NCBI RefSeq assembly: GCF_000407445.1
Contig: NZ_ASWB01000004.1
Coordinates: forward strand, 355,309 to 419,308
Length of the DNA stretch: 64,000 nucleotides
Direction: 5' to 3'
From: Enterococcus moraviensis ATCC BAA-383
Lineage (GTDB): Bacteria; Bacillota; Bacilli; Lactobacillales; Enterococcaceae
Position 1 is the stretch's first letter, and each line of letters starts with the position of its first letter. This document shows positions 32,894 through 42,539 of this stretch, one piece after another. Made by a program: the position numbers and the translations under genes. The notes beneath the pieces are model-generated. The model was not told where the DNA came from and ran no database searches. It saw only the letters and a program-made list of their open reading frames with translations.

Positions 32894-35065
32894 TGATGAA
32901 GGGGACCTTTTTTTCAAATCCGTTAACAGTCGGGCGGTATGTGTCAATAATTCTGTAAGACCTTCCTCTTCAGGAGGAATACCACCGTACAAAGCTTGTT
33001 CGTATAATACTGTTAGTTGGATAAAGCTGCCGTGAAACGCAATATAATTAGCCTCAAAACGTTTGGCATACTCATTTAGTGGTTCGTCTATCTGGCGCAC
33101 TAATAGTTGTTCTGCTTTGCGCAATAGTAAACGATAGGCTTTAGAAAATTGTTTCGGATAAAGAATCAAATGAAGCCTAAAACGCAGCAAGAAAAAGTAT
33201 TTTTTTAGAAAGAAACCAATAACTACTAATGAAATAGTGAATAAAACAAGCGCAACATTACGTAAGATAGGAAGCCATTGAGAAAGTGTCGAACGAGAAG
33301 TTTCCTCTTTCTTTTGAGTTGCTACGCTACTAGCAGTTGTTTCGCTGGTATTCTTCATTTCAGAAGATGATATTGTTTCCGTTGTCGTTTCTGATTGGCT
33401 ATTCGATGTAGACGTAGTGGTTGTTTCAGGTTGACTAACTGTATTGGTGAAACTAGGCGTAGGTTCAAAAGGAATCCAGCCATATCCTTCAAAATAAACT
33501 TCAGGCCAAGAATGCGCATCACTATTTTTAATGGTGTATTCTTGATAGTTGGTATTTTTCCCGCCTGTTACTTCGCCAGAAGAGAATCCTTTTGCCCAGC
33601 GAGTAGGAATGCCAATGGAACGTAGTAAAACCGTCATCGCACTGGAAAAGTTATCGCAATAACCAACTTTAGATTCAAAAAGAAAATAATCAACATAATC
33701 TTTTGTTTGTGGCGTATAAGGGGTATCTGTTTTTGAATATCGATACCCACCATTTTGTTTAAGGTAACGTTCTATCGCTGTGACTTTTCCATATAAAGTT
33801 TCTTCATTTTCAGTCAATGAGCGAGCAAGTTCTTCAACTCGTTTAGGTGTAGTAACAGGAACGAAAATGTTCTGTTTGTCTTGAGAAAATGTATAAGGAA
33901 CTTGTGCCAAACTCTCTTGTGCAAAAATAGGTTTCTGCCAGGTAAAATTGAAGGATGTTGGCGAATCTAAAAGCGTGAACCGTTGTTTTTCTTTGATTTG
34001 CTCAGTTCGTCCAATTTCATCAAAAGAAATAGCAGTATTTCCATAAGGATACGGCAGATACTCTTTAGGCGAACGAAAGGTCAAAGTAATGGTTGTTTCA
34101 GGTGCTAAAGCCCCTTGGTATTCTGGATTTGTTGAAATGGACAAGGTTTGCTCTTCAGAATGAGTAACAATTTCAGAAGTATTTGTCCAACCTTTTCCAG
34201 TATAATGATTCTTAGTTTCAACACGCCAATAATGGTCGCTCGTCTGTTTCGCTGTAAAAAGGATCGTTTGATCATCGTTTATTGGGCCGCCTAATTGGGC
34301 ATCATTTTCGCTAAAGCCTGTTTTAGAAGCAGTGCTGGAACCATACTCTTCAATTTGGCGATACAGTCCTTGCTTATTCATGTAGTGACGAACGCTTGCA
34401 GATTGAGTAAGTAAAAAGTTTTTTGGTTGAGGAATCATGAGTGGAAAAAGAGATGATATACCTGCAATCAAAAATAGTATGAAGCTACTCAATAGAACAA
34501 ATGCACTCTTCTTTTTAGGTGTAAGTGTCGTCGGTATCTGTTTCAAGCTATAAAAAAGAAGAGCGAAACTGCTGATCAAAATAACCGGAATACTTAAATT
34601 CAGCTGATTAAAAACCGCCAACATGAGCAAGTAGCCAATCAGGAGCAGAGAACCAAGGGCCCAACGTTCATAACGAATAAAAAGGACGCATAATAGAATC
34701 AGTAAAAATAAAATAATGGACAAAGCGAAAAAGTCCGGTAAATAATTGATTTCACCACTAAACATTTTTGCATATGTCTGCAGAAGTCTTTGGGCAAATA
34801 CGCCAATCCAAGTAAACCCAAACGGGCGCTCAAAAGGGAAATAATAATAGAGTGTGAACAAGTAACTAATCACATACAACGGCAAAACAATCAAGTACCT
34901 TTGGATCAATACGGTCATAAAACAAATCAATGCCAACATACCAATAAAGAAAAAGGTATTGCTTTTAGGGAATGCATATACACTTAAAAAAGGGAGGCTA
35001 GCCGTTACGACGATAAAAAAACTAAGCAAGGTAAAAAGCCATTTTTCTTTTAGTCTACTTTTCAA
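32891..35065 (-). CDS. Membrane-bound transglutaminase-like protein
   Basis: 724 residues. N-terminal 1-210: about seven hydrophobic helices. Outer part: a transglutaminase core with Cys near 471 in KVGYCDNFSSAMTVLLRS and His near 517 in SDAHSWPEVYFEGYGWIPFE, where the aspartate of the triad should follow. A Ser/Thr-rich linker (about 545-590) precedes one more membrane helix near 610 and a cytoplasmic tail with a DUF4129-like pattern (YEQALYGG). Operon with moxR and DUF58, overlapping DUF58 by 11 bases. Such operons are common in Gram-positives; the role is thought to be cell-envelope related but is not established. Confidence 0.9.
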   Translation of the reverse strand: MKSRLKEKWLFTLLSFFIVVTASLPFLSVYAFPKSNTFFFIGMLALICFMTVLIQRYLIVLPLYVISYLFTLYYYFPFERPFGFTWIGVFAQRLLQTYAKMFSGEINYLPDFFALSIILFLLILLCVLFIRYERWALGSLLLIGYLLMLAVFNQLNLSIPVILISSFALLFYSLKQIPTTLTPKKKSAFVLLSSFILFLIAGISSLFPLMIPQPKNFLLTQSASVRHYMNKQGLYRQIEEYGSSTASKTGFSENDAQLGGPINDDQTILFTAKQTSDHYWRVETKNHYTGKGWTNTSEIVTHSEEQTLSISTNPEYQGALAPETTITLTFRSPKEYLPYPYGNTAISFDEIGRTEQIKEKQRFTLLDSPTSFNFTWQKPIFAQESLAQVPYTFSQDKQNIFVPVTTPKRVEELARSLTENEETLYGKVTAIERYLKQNGGYRYSKTDTPYTPQTKDYVDYFLFESKVGYCDNFSSAMTVLLRSIGIPTRWAKGFSSGEVTGGKNTNYQEYTIKNSDAHSWPEVYFEGYGWIPFEPTPSFTNTVSQPETTTTSTSNSQSETTTETISSSEMKNTSETTASSVATQKKEETSRSTLSQWLPILRNVALVLFTISLVVIGFFLKKYFFLLRFRLHLILYPKQFSKAYRLLLRKAEQLLVRQIDEPLNEYAKRFEANYIAFHGSFIQLTVLYEQALYGGIPPEEEGLTELLTHTARLLTDLKKRSPSS

Positions 35066-36131
35066 GAATAGGCCCTCCTTTTTTAATGACGGTTACTTGA
35101 TCTTTCCAATGCAAGCAGATCATTTCGCCCTCAAACGTGAACAAAAAGATGTCATTCTTTTTCTGTAGACTAGTCAATTGCATTTCAAGATACTCGGTTT
35201 TTTTTGGCGCAAAAATCACTAGTTTTTTATTTGAAAAAGTAGGTAACGGACACTCTTTTCGTAATGGCGTCATTAGTGCTAGCTGAATTTCTTTTGAGGT
35301 AGAATCAGGAATAGTAGCTAGAATAGTTTCTTCAAAGGATAATCGCTTCTCAACCAAATGAATAAGTGAATAATAAAGAGAGAGCAGTTCTTCGAATTTC
35401 TCATCAGATAGTCCATAAAATAAAAAATGAGTGTTTGTTTTCGTTTCGTGTTCAAATTCCTTGATAATCAGTTCATTCCGTTTGCCAGATTGTTTCCAGT
35501 CTACAGAATTAAGTGGATCTCCTGTATTATAGTTACGGAAATTCCGAACAGTAAAAGTCTGATCGCCAAAAGGAGCAGTAAAATTAGGACTAGCCGCTAG
35601 TAAATGTTGGTACACTTGTTCAGCTAAATCCAGCTGTAACATAGGTAAAATGACAAAAGGACCGGTTACAAAGAGGGTCTTTTGTTTAGAAAATAATTGA
35701 AATACATCTGAACCGACTAAAATCAATGGAAGTTGTTCAAAGACGCCTCTTTTAGTAGGCTGCCAGTTAAAAACGAGTTGTTTGCTTTGGCCTGAATAAA
35801 GAGGTAAAACCTGTTTTTGTACAGAAACATTTTCAGCTAAAGTTATGGTTAGCATCGGAATTCTAAGGAGTGTTGGACGATAACGGAAAATTTCTAATTT
35901 AATCTTATGTTGGCGATTTACTTCGTAAAGTGTATGCTCCGATGAATGAACTTGAATTTTTTTTAAAGACGGAGCTAATAAGATAAGATCAGCCAACAAT
36001 AGGAACGTCAAAAAGAAAAATAGTGCCCAACCAGTTGGATTATTAAAGACAATCGTATACAAGAAAATACTGCTATAAAAAAGTGCAAATCGGAATGCTC
36101 GTATTAGGTTAGTGCTAACGTATCCTTTCAT
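35055..36131 (-). CDS. DUF58 domain protein
   Basis: 358 residues. Two hydrophobic helices at the start (FALFYSSIFLYTIVFN, LFFFLTFLLLADLILL), then an extracytoplasmic-like or cytosolic beta region and the DUF58 motif FRNYNTGDPLNSVDWKQSGK followed by ELIIKEFEHE. DUF58 proteins always accompany MoxR ATPases and have a von Willebrand A-like fold. Two bases separate it from moxR; its end overlaps the transglutaminase gene. Confidence 0.9.
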   Translation of the reverse strand: MKGYVSTNLIRAFRFALFYSSIFLYTIVFNNPTGWALFFFLTFLLLADLILLAPSLKKIQVHSSEHTLYEVNRQHKIKLEIFRYRPTLLRIPMLTITLAENVSVQKQVLPLYSGQSKQLVFNWQPTKRGVFEQLPLILVGSDVFQLFSKQKTLFVTGPFVILPMLQLDLAEQVYQHLLAASPNFTAPFGDQTFTVRNFRNYNTGDPLNSVDWKQSGKRNELIIKEFEHETKTNTHFLFYGLSDEKFEELLSLYYSLIHLVEKRLSFEETILATIPDSTSKEIQLALMTPLRKECPLPTFSNKKLVIFAPKKTEYLEMQLTSLQKKNDIFLFTFEGEMICLHWKDQVTVIKKGGPILEK

Positions 36132-36133
36132 CG

Positions 36134-37075
36134 CTATTTCCTAACGGGAACAGGTACGCGTGTAAGGAGTTGATCCAAAATAACCTGTACATTTTCAGTA
36201 GAAGTGGGATGTCCACCTTTTAGAAGAAGCCGATGGCCAAATGTTGCAGGTAAAATGAGTTGTAGATCGCTCGGCGTAACGTAATTTCTGCCTTCGGTCA
36301 AAGCAAAAGCCTTTGCAGCCCTAATGAATGAAATCGAGCCTCTAGGACTGATTCCTAGTGCGATTCTATCGTGATTTCGAGTGGCATGGACTAATTGCAA
36401 CGCATATCTAGCAACTGCAGCATCAACGTAAACATCATCGACAATTCGTTTTAACTGGCTAATATCAGATGAACTCAAAATTTGCCTTATCTGATTCAAT
36501 TCGTTTCCAGTTTGGTTTAAAATTAAATTTAGTTCATCTGAAAATTCTGGGTAGCCAACATGAAGTTTAAATAAAAAACGATCTAGTTGCGCTTCGGGTA
36601 AAGGGTATGTCCCTTCATAATCTAGCGGATTTTGCGTTGCTAAGACAAAAAAATGTTGATTTAAAGGATATGTTTGGTTATCGATCGTTACATGATTTTC
36701 AGACATAGCTTCTAATAAAGCGGCCTGCGTTCTAGGGGTAGTGCGATTGATTTCATCTGCTAATAAAACGGTTGTGAAAATAGGACCTTGATGAAATTCA
36801 AATGATTGAGAAGTAGTATTGTAAATCGAAACGCCTAATATATCGCTAGGTAATAGATCAGGTGTAAACTGAATTCTATTAAACGTTCCATGAGTTGCTT
36901 TTGCTAATGTTTTAACCATCATTGTTTTTCCAACACCTGGAATATCTTCAAATAAAACATGACCACCTGCTAGAAAAGCGGTCACAGTTAATTGGAGAAC
37001 GTCACGTTTTCCTAAAATAACTTTCTCCATCTCATCGATCAGTAAAGTAATCTTTTGATGTGCTGATTCAAGCAT
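36134..37075 (-). CDS. MoxR-family AAA ATPase
   Basis: 313 residues. Walker A DIPGVGKTMMVKTLAKA near residue 44, Walker B LLADEINR, sensor segment ATQNPLDYEGTYPLPEAQLD and the arginine-finger/lid region ISPRGSISFIRAAKAFAL. MoxR ATPases are thought to be chaperones that assemble or activate partner VWA proteins, here DUF58. First gene of the three-gene operon running leftwards. Confidence 0.93.
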   Translation of the reverse strand: MLESAHQKITLLIDEMEKVILGKRDVLQLTVTAFLAGGHVLFEDIPGVGKTMMVKTLAKATHGTFNRIQFTPDLLPSDILGVSIYNTTSQSFEFHQGPIFTTVLLADEINRTTPRTQAALLEAMSENHVTIDNQTYPLNQHFFVLATQNPLDYEGTYPLPEAQLDRFLFKLHVGYPEFSDELNLILNQTGNELNQIRQILSSSDISQLKRIVDDVYVDAAVARYALQLVHATRNHDRIALGISPRGSISFIRAAKAFALTEGRNYVTPSDLQLILPATFGHRLLLKGGHPTSTENVQVILDQLLTRVPVPVRK

Positions 37076-37308
37076 ACTGTGTAATCTCCTTCGTTTAAAG
37101 TCTAGCTGGGGATTTAAACGTGCATAAAGCTAGATCGTGTGTGTTTATTTTATTGTATAGATAACGATAGCTCTGTGCAAGGTATCCTAAGCTTTTCTTA
37201 ACATAGTGTTTCAGACGATTGTCAGTTTTTTTTGTAAGACAAATAAATGTTAATCTTAAACTATTTGGTTCATACTACTAATAAAGAATGAAAGGGAGGA
37301 AAGAACAG

Positions 37309-38358
37309 ATGCTGGAAAACAATCAAATGAGCGTCGTCGGTTTTTTTGAAGGGTTACCTATTGAAGAGGAATGTAGCTTTATTGATGCACAAAATACGAT
37401 TCCAGTGCCTGATCAGCACGACATTCTTGTAAAAGTAGAGGCTGTTTCCATAAATCCTGTCGATACAAAATTAAGACAAACAGCCAAACGAACAAAAGAG
37501 ATGCAGGTTTTAGGGTTTGATGGTGTTGGAAAAGTGATGGCAATTGGGAAGAATGTAAAAAAATTTTCGATAGGGGATCGTGTTTTTTATGCAGGAACCA
37601 CCAAACGGGCTGGGAGCAATCAAGAATTTCAATTAGTTGATGAAAGAATCGCCGCGTTCGCTCCTAAAAATTTAACTAACGAAGAAGCTGCGACATTACC
37701 TTTAACATCATTGACCGCTTATGAATTATTGTTTGAAAAATTTGCTCTTATCCCAAAAGAGAATGCTAATCAAGGGAAAACGATTTTAGTGATCAACGGT
37801 GCGGGTGGTGTAGGATCGATTTTAAATCAACTTGCCCATTGGTCAGGAATGACAGTGTATGCTACTGCTAGTCCCAAAAATTTTGATTGGGTAAAAGAAA
37901 ATGGCGTTGACTATCCACTTGATTACCATCAAGATCTTAAAAAGAATTTAGAAAAACTAGGTGTAAAAAATGTAGATTATATCGCTGTTTTATTCAATAT
38001 CAAGCCTTATTTTGAGGTCATTGCAGAATTGATCAATCCTTTTGGTCACGTTGGAACGATTGTTGGTTTTGATGAACCTTTAAAAATTAGCGCTTTGAAG
38101 AATAAATCTGTCAGTTTCGATTGGGAATATATGTTTGCAAAAACAGACCTTGATTATCATATTGAAACACAGGGAGAAGCGCTTGCTCATATCACTGAGC
38201 TTGTTGAAACTTGGAAAATAAAAGCAACTATTGGGAAAGTGTACAAGAGTGGAATCAATGCTAAAAATTTGAAAAAAGCTACAGCAGATGTGGAAACAGG
38301 GCATATGATCGGAAAAGTCATCGTTAGCGGTCCTTTTAACGGAAGTTGCAGGAAGTGA
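37309..38358 (+). CDS. MDR-family NAD(P)H oxidoreductase (zinc-type alcohol dehydrogenase-like)
   Basis: 349 residues from the ATG at 37309, which has GGGAGG 9-10 bases before it; an earlier ATG at 37288 lies ahead of that site. Medium-chain dehydrogenase fold: SINPVDTKLRQTAK, GFDGVGKVMAIGKNVKKFSI, nucleotide-binding INGAGGVGSILNQLAHW. The zinc-ligand cysteines of true alcohol dehydrogenases are absent, so it is of the quinone/enone reductase type. It stands alone between a divergent operon and a terminator. Confidence 0.87.
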   Translation: MLENNQMSVVGFFEGLPIEEECSFIDAQNTIPVPDQHDILVKVEAVSINPVDTKLRQTAKRTKEMQVLGFDGVGKVMAIGKNVKKFSIGDRVFYAGTTKRAGSNQEFQLVDERIAAFAPKNLTNEEAATLPLTSLTAYELLFEKFALIPKENANQGKTILVINGAGGVGSILNQLAHWSGMTVYATASPKNFDWVKENGVDYPLDYHQDLKKNLEKLGVKNVDYIAVLFNIKPYFEVIAELINPFGHVGTIVGFDEPLKISALKNKSVSFDWEYMFAKTDLDYHIETQGEALAHITELVETWKIKATIGKVYKSGINAKNLKKATADVETGHMIGKVIVSGPFNGSCRK

Positions 38359-38379
38359 TTTTAGTATTGTACGTTTGGA

Positions 38380-38448
38380 CAACTAAAAAAAGCTAAGAGG
38401 AAACGAAGGTAGTATAGTCCTTTCGTCTCCTCTTGGCTTTTTAGTTGC
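38380..38448. terminator. Bidirectional terminator after the MDR gene
   Basis: AACTAAAAAAAGCTAAGAGG (from 38381) pairs with CCTCTTGGCTTTTTAGTT (ending near 38446), extended inside by GAAACGAA with TTTCGTC. It also serves the LPXTG gene on the other strand. Confidence 0.82.
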
Positions 38449-38455
38449 AAAATAC

Positions 38456-40432
38456 TTATTTATCTTGTTTTACTTTTTTTAAAATATAGCGATAATGAAC
38501 AAATCCAATAAGAAGGGTTCCAAGGACGAACCAGGCGTAGTTCGATTGTTCTCCTGTGGCAGGTAATCTCTTTTTAGCAGATAAGTTACTTTTCGTTCCT
38601 GCCCTAGGTGGTTGGCTATTTTTAGGCGCATCTTTTTGAACGGATCCACTAGAATTCTGAGTGTTGCTTTCAGAACTAGACGTTGTAGTGTCCGTTGTAT
38701 CTGTTGTTGTATCAGATGGTGGGATGGACGAATCCGTCGATGTAGTCGGATCGGTTTTATTTTCATCTTTGGTATAAATGTACGTTACACTCTGTTTTTT
38801 TTCAGTATAGAAACCAGTCGTATTTCCTTGTACTTCTTTAAAAGTGTAGCCTTTGAAGACTAATTGCTCGGTTGTAAAAGGAGTTCCAACAATTTCAGTT
38901 TTGTCGATAGCTGCTCGAAGCGGAACGTTATTTGTGTCCACATAATTCACGCTAACGGTTCCTTTAACTTCTTTTGCTATCTCTTTATAAACAAACGTTA
39001 CGGTTTGTTCTTGGTCAGAAAAAGTACCTGTTGGATTGCCGATTGTTTGGTGTAGTTCATAACCTAAAATGTCAGGGGCCTGAATCTCAAAAGATTGTCC
39101 TACTAGACCTTGACGCTCTTCACTAAGCTTCAATTCATTTCCAGCGATATCTTGATAATTGACCGTTACAGGTTTACCGTCGTCAACGACATTAAACTGG
39201 TGTAAATAAGTACCAGATGAAATAGCATAAAATGTAAAACCTGCCGGTTGGGCATAAGAGCCAGCTGGATTATTCAAACGTGCATTGTATTTAAAATTAG
39301 CCAGATTTTTCAACTCATCTTCTGAAACACCAGAAATCGTGATACCTAAATCTGTAATTTGTAGACGATTTGCAGGTAATTGTGTCCCGTTGAAATCAAG
39401 ATAGGTGTTACTTGCAGAATTTGATGTTGAAAATGGCGGCACATAATTATCGAAATTTGTCAGTCTATTCGGCATTAATGAAAATGGAATAAATAGACTT
39501 TGTTGGTCAAAATCATAAGACAATGCAGAACGACCAATCGTTGTAGGTAAATCATTTCGCCCAGTATTTTGCCCAAAGGCGGCTAGATCACTGAGCATTG
39601 GGAAGTCATTGATAACCGTAAAATCTATAATGCCACAAAATTGTGCAGAAAGAGATCTTAGATTAGGTAAAGCTTTTAAAGGTTCAAGAGTCGTAATCCC
39701 CATATTTGAATCTAGGTAAAGACGTGATAATGAAGTGAGCTGAGCGATTTTAGGTAACACATTGTTGTCGATACTGGTAGAACCTAAACTAAGATTTGTG
39801 ATCCCTGTACTTTTGCTTAAATCTGGGAAGTTAGCGCTAGTTAAACTCTTCGTTTGCAGCGTAACATAAGTCAAAGACGAAAGTTGTTCCAACGGACTAA
39901 AATCAGTGATACCAGTCGTTCCATTCAGAAAAATAGAATCTAAATTAAGCGCATTTTCTAGTCCGGAAAGGCTAACGATCTGAGCGGAACTAAGTGAAAG
40001 CGATGTGAGGCGTTCCATATCTGCTTGCGTTAATTCGCTACCAGCTGGTAAGCCAAGAGTCGTTAAAATAGCTTGTTTTAAAAGTGGGTCTGCGATAACC
40101 ACAGTAGCGGCTTTAGGAGTGGGTGTCACAGAATCTGCTTCTACAATAGTTGTGGAATCTAATGTAGAAGGAGTTGTTTCGCTTTCGACCGATAGAGCAG
40201 TTGTCGCTGATTCTTCAGTACTGGAACTTTCCATTGTTGTAGACGATTCCAGCGTTGATTCGGTTGTTTCCGTACTTTCTTGAGCTTCAGAAGACATACT
40301 TTGTTCAGTAGCAGTGTTGTCTTCAGCAAAAACAAGAGATGAGAAAAGTAAAGTGGGCGCTAAAAGAGCAAGTAACATAAAGGTATGGCTCTTCTTTCTC
40401 CTATGTAATGGTGCGTTAGATCTTTTTTTCAT
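38456..40432 (-). CDS. LPXTG-anchored surface protein with leucine-rich and MucBP repeats
   Basis: 658 residues from the ATG at 40432 (GGAGG 9 bases upstream). Order: signal peptide (about 1-37, MLLALLAPTLLFSSLVFA), Ser/Thr/Glu-rich stretch to about 95, leucine-rich repeats to about 280 (LTSLSLSSAQIVSLSGLENA, NLDSIFLNGTTGITDFSPLE), a region of unknown fold, two MucBP domains (about 425-490 VTVNYQDIAGNEL; 495-555 VSVNYVDTNNVPL), a Thr/Ser-rich wall spanner, LPATG at 623-627, membrane helix and KKVKQDK tail. Sortase A would anchor it to peptidoglycan. It resembles internalin-like adhesins; the binding partner is unknown. Confidence 0.92.
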   Translation of the reverse strand: MKKRSNAPLHRRKKSHTFMLLALLAPTLLFSSLVFAEDNTATEQSMSSEAQESTETTESTLESSTTMESSSTEESATTALSVESETTPSTLDSTTIVEADSVTPTPKAATVVIADPLLKQAILTTLGLPAGSELTQADMERLTSLSLSSAQIVSLSGLENALNLDSIFLNGTTGITDFSPLEQLSSLTYVTLQTKSLTSANFPDLSKSTGITNLSLGSTSIDNNVLPKIAQLTSLSRLYLDSNMGITTLEPLKALPNLRSLSAQFCGIIDFTVINDFPMLSDLAAFGQNTGRNDLPTTIGRSALSYDFDQQSLFIPFSLMPNRLTNFDNYVPPFSTSNSASNTYLDFNGTQLPANRLQITDLGITISGVSEDELKNLANFKYNARLNNPAGSYAQPAGFTFYAISSGTYLHQFNVVDDGKPVTVNYQDIAGNELKLSEERQGLVGQSFEIQAPDILGYELHQTIGNPTGTFSDQEQTVTFVYKEIAKEVKGTVSVNYVDTNNVPLRAAIDKTEIVGTPFTTEQLVFKGYTFKEVQGNTTGFYTEKKQSVTYIYTKDENKTDPTTSTDSSIPPSDTTTDTTDTTTSSSESNTQNSSGSVQKDAPKNSQPPRAGTKSNLSAKKRLPATGEQSNYAWFVLGTLLIGFVHYRYILKKVKQDK

Positions 40433-40764
40433 ATGTGTTTCCTCCAAGATTAAAAAATGATGTGTGTTAACGTAGTATAAAAACAGTATTGTAAATCATT
40501 TTATCATAATTATAAATAATAAATGTATTTATTATTTAAAAAAACATTAATTTTTATGAAAAAGATGCTGTATGTGCTGTTTCTAAGGCGTTTTCCTCTT
40601 TTTTTAAATAGTGGATAAATGATTAAAAAAATAATATTATCTGAAATTTAATTTTGAAGTGGAAAAGATGGAAAGCTATTTACTGGTGGATTATAATAGA
40701 ATGGACTGTTGGGGAAATCGAAGAAACCAAGCCCATTCAGCTTTTAAAATAAGGAGTATCAATC
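40433..40764. other. AT-rich intergenic region between divergent LPXTG gene and queG
   Basis: About 330 bases without coding potential. Holds a near-palindrome of AATAATAAATG and its mirror around 40515-40536 and a TATAAT box at 40692-40697 that may serve queG. No good -35 element or binding site recognised. Confidence 0.5.
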
Positions 40765-41910
40765 ATGACATTGAAGCAAAAAATTATAGCGGAGAGTAAG
40801 CGTTTAGGCATCGATAAAATCGGGTTTGCTTCGGCTGCTCCGTTTTATGAATTAGAAGAATCATTGATAGAACAAAAGGAACGTGGCTTTAACTCTGGGT
40901 TTGAACATCAAGTTATTGAAGAACGGATCTATCCAGAAAAGACATTTGAAAACCCAAAAACAATTATTTCAATTGCGTTAGCCTACCCAACTAAAATTGA
41001 AGGAAAAGTACCTCGAGATGAAAAAAGAGGAATGTTTGCTCGTGCTTCTTGGGGAATCGATTATCACGATGTGCTTCGTGATCGTTTAGCTAAACTGATC
41101 GACTTTATTCAATCCCAAGCTAAAGATCTTGAAGAAACACAAGAATGGCGTTTTGCTCCTCAAGTCGATACTGGAGAATTAGTGGATGTAGCGGTAGCTC
41201 AACGAGCAGGACTAGGATTTATTGGTAGAAATGGCTTATTGATCACAGAAGAATTTGGTTCATTTGTCTATCTGGGAGAAATCGTAACAAACATTGATTT
41301 TGAAGTAGATAAACCTGTTCCTTTTGGTTGTGGGGATTGTACCCGTTGTGTAACGGCTTGCCCGACCCAAGCGCTTTTAGGGAATGGTAGTATGAACGCT
41401 AAAAAATGTCTATCATATCAAACACAAACAAAAGGGATGATGCCAGAAGAATATCGAAAAAAAATGCATAATGTCATCTATGGCTGTGATATTTGTCAGC
41501 TTGTTTGCCCATATAATAAAGGAAAAGATTTTCATTTTCATAAGGAAATGGAACCAGAAGTTGATACAGTTTATCCTAAGCTAAAACCCATGCTCAGTAT
41601 CTCCAATAAAGAATTCAAAGAAACATTTGGACATCTTTCAGGATCATGGCGAGGAAAAAAGCCATTGCAACGAAATGCCTTGATCGCATTAGCTAATTTA
41701 GGCGATCGCAGTGCGTTGCCAGAGATTCACAGATGTGCAACAGAAGATGTACGTCCTGTGATTAGAGGGACAGCTGTCTGGGCAATTGGAAAATTAGGCA
41801 ATAAAGACTCAGAAAAATGGTTGGATGTCTTAAATGAATTGTTAGAAGTTGAACCAGAAGAAGAGGTACTTGAAGAAGTTAGAAAAGCAATCAAACAATT
41901 AGAAAAATAA
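40765..41910 (+). CDS. queG: Epoxyqueuosine reductase
   Basis: 381 residues. QueG carries out the last step of queuosine synthesis in tRNA, using cobalamin and two 4Fe-4S clusters. The cluster motifs are [17 protein letters not shown] (near 193-210) and [14 protein letters not shown] (near 243-256). The N-terminal cobalamin-binding region has [10 protein letters not shown]. The C-terminal 60 residues look like HEAT-type repeats ([37 protein letters not shown]). GGAG precedes the ATG. Alone between a long AT-rich region and a terminator. Confidence 0.95.
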   Translation: MTLKQKIIAESKRLGIDKIGFASAAPFYELEESLIEQKERGFNSGFEHQVIEERIYPEKTFENPKTIISIALAYPTKIEGKVPRDEKRGMFARASWGIDYHDVLRDRLAKLIDFIQSQAKDLEETQEWRFAPQVDTGELVDVAVAQRAGLGFIGRNGLLITEEFGSFVYLGEIVTNIDFEVDKPVPFGCGDCTRCVTACPTQALLGNGSMNAKKCLSYQTQTKGMMPEEYRKKMHNVIYGCDICQLVCPYNKGKDFHFHKEMEPEVDTVYPKLKPMLSISNKEFKETFGHLSGSWRGKKPLQRNALIALANLGDRSALPEIHRCATEDVRPVIRGTAVWAIGKLGNKDSEKWLDVLNELLEVEPEEEVLEEVRKAIKQLEK

Positions 41911-41942
41911 AAGGCGCACGCATTTTATTATTGAAAATAAAT

Positions 41943-41994
41943 AGAAAAGAGCCTGAAACATAACTTTTTGAGTTATGTTTCAGGCTCTTTTGAT
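41943..41994. terminator. Bidirectional terminator after queG
   Basis: AAAAGAGCCTGAAACATAACT pairs with the mirror AGTTATGTTTCAGGCTCTTTT around a 5-base loop (positions about 41945-41965 and 41971-41991). Same general build as the hairpins at 17289 and 28700. Confidence 0.9.
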
Positions 41995-42010
41995 TATCAA
42001 CAAAGGAATA

Positions 42011-42310
42011 TTAAGCTTTTGCAGCTTCTTTTGGTTCGCGGCCTAAAATGGCTTGTAAGATCGTTAAGACGCCGTATGAAGCTAAGATTGTGTAAATCAA
42101 GCTTGAATAAGTTGTAATATCGAAATCCCACGTTTTGTAAATAACTAAAACAATTGCTAAAACAATACCTGCAAGAACGTTGAAGAATGCAAATGCCCAT
42201 AGATTTCCATTTTCTTTACGTGAAAGATAATAAATCGAAAACCATAGACTTAATACGCCCCAAGCGATGCAGACTAAAATCGCTGCCCAATAAATAATAA
42301 ATGCTACCAC
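42011..42310 (-). CDS. Small membrane protein of unknown function
   Basis: 99 residues with three hydrophobic helices (AAILVCIAWGVLSLWFSIYY; AFAFFNVLAGIVLAIVLVIY; LIYTILASYGVLTILQAIL) and a short charged C-terminus. GTG start at 42310 with GTGAGG about 9 bases upstream. Codon use looks like its neighbours. No family recognised. Confidence 0.7.
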   Translation of the reverse strand: MVAFIIYWAAILVCIAWGVLSLWFSIYYLSRKENGNLWAFAFFNVLAGIVLAIVLVIYKTWDFDITTYSSLIYTILASYGVLTILQAILGREPKEAAKA

Positions 42311-42539
42311 GAAGTTTCACCTCACTTTTATACATTATGTATTCTATCACGTTCTCTTTTGTTTGTCATGAAAAGACAGTGAAAAACCTATCATTCTTAA
42401 AAGCTTCTCACTTGAGTTTCTTCCCGATAATTTCATGAGGAATCTGTTTTTTTAGAAAGAAAAATAAAGCATTTCTTTTCATTTTGTTTTCTCTCTACTC
42501 CTTATTTACGCTATAATAAATTTAATGGGAGATGAAACG

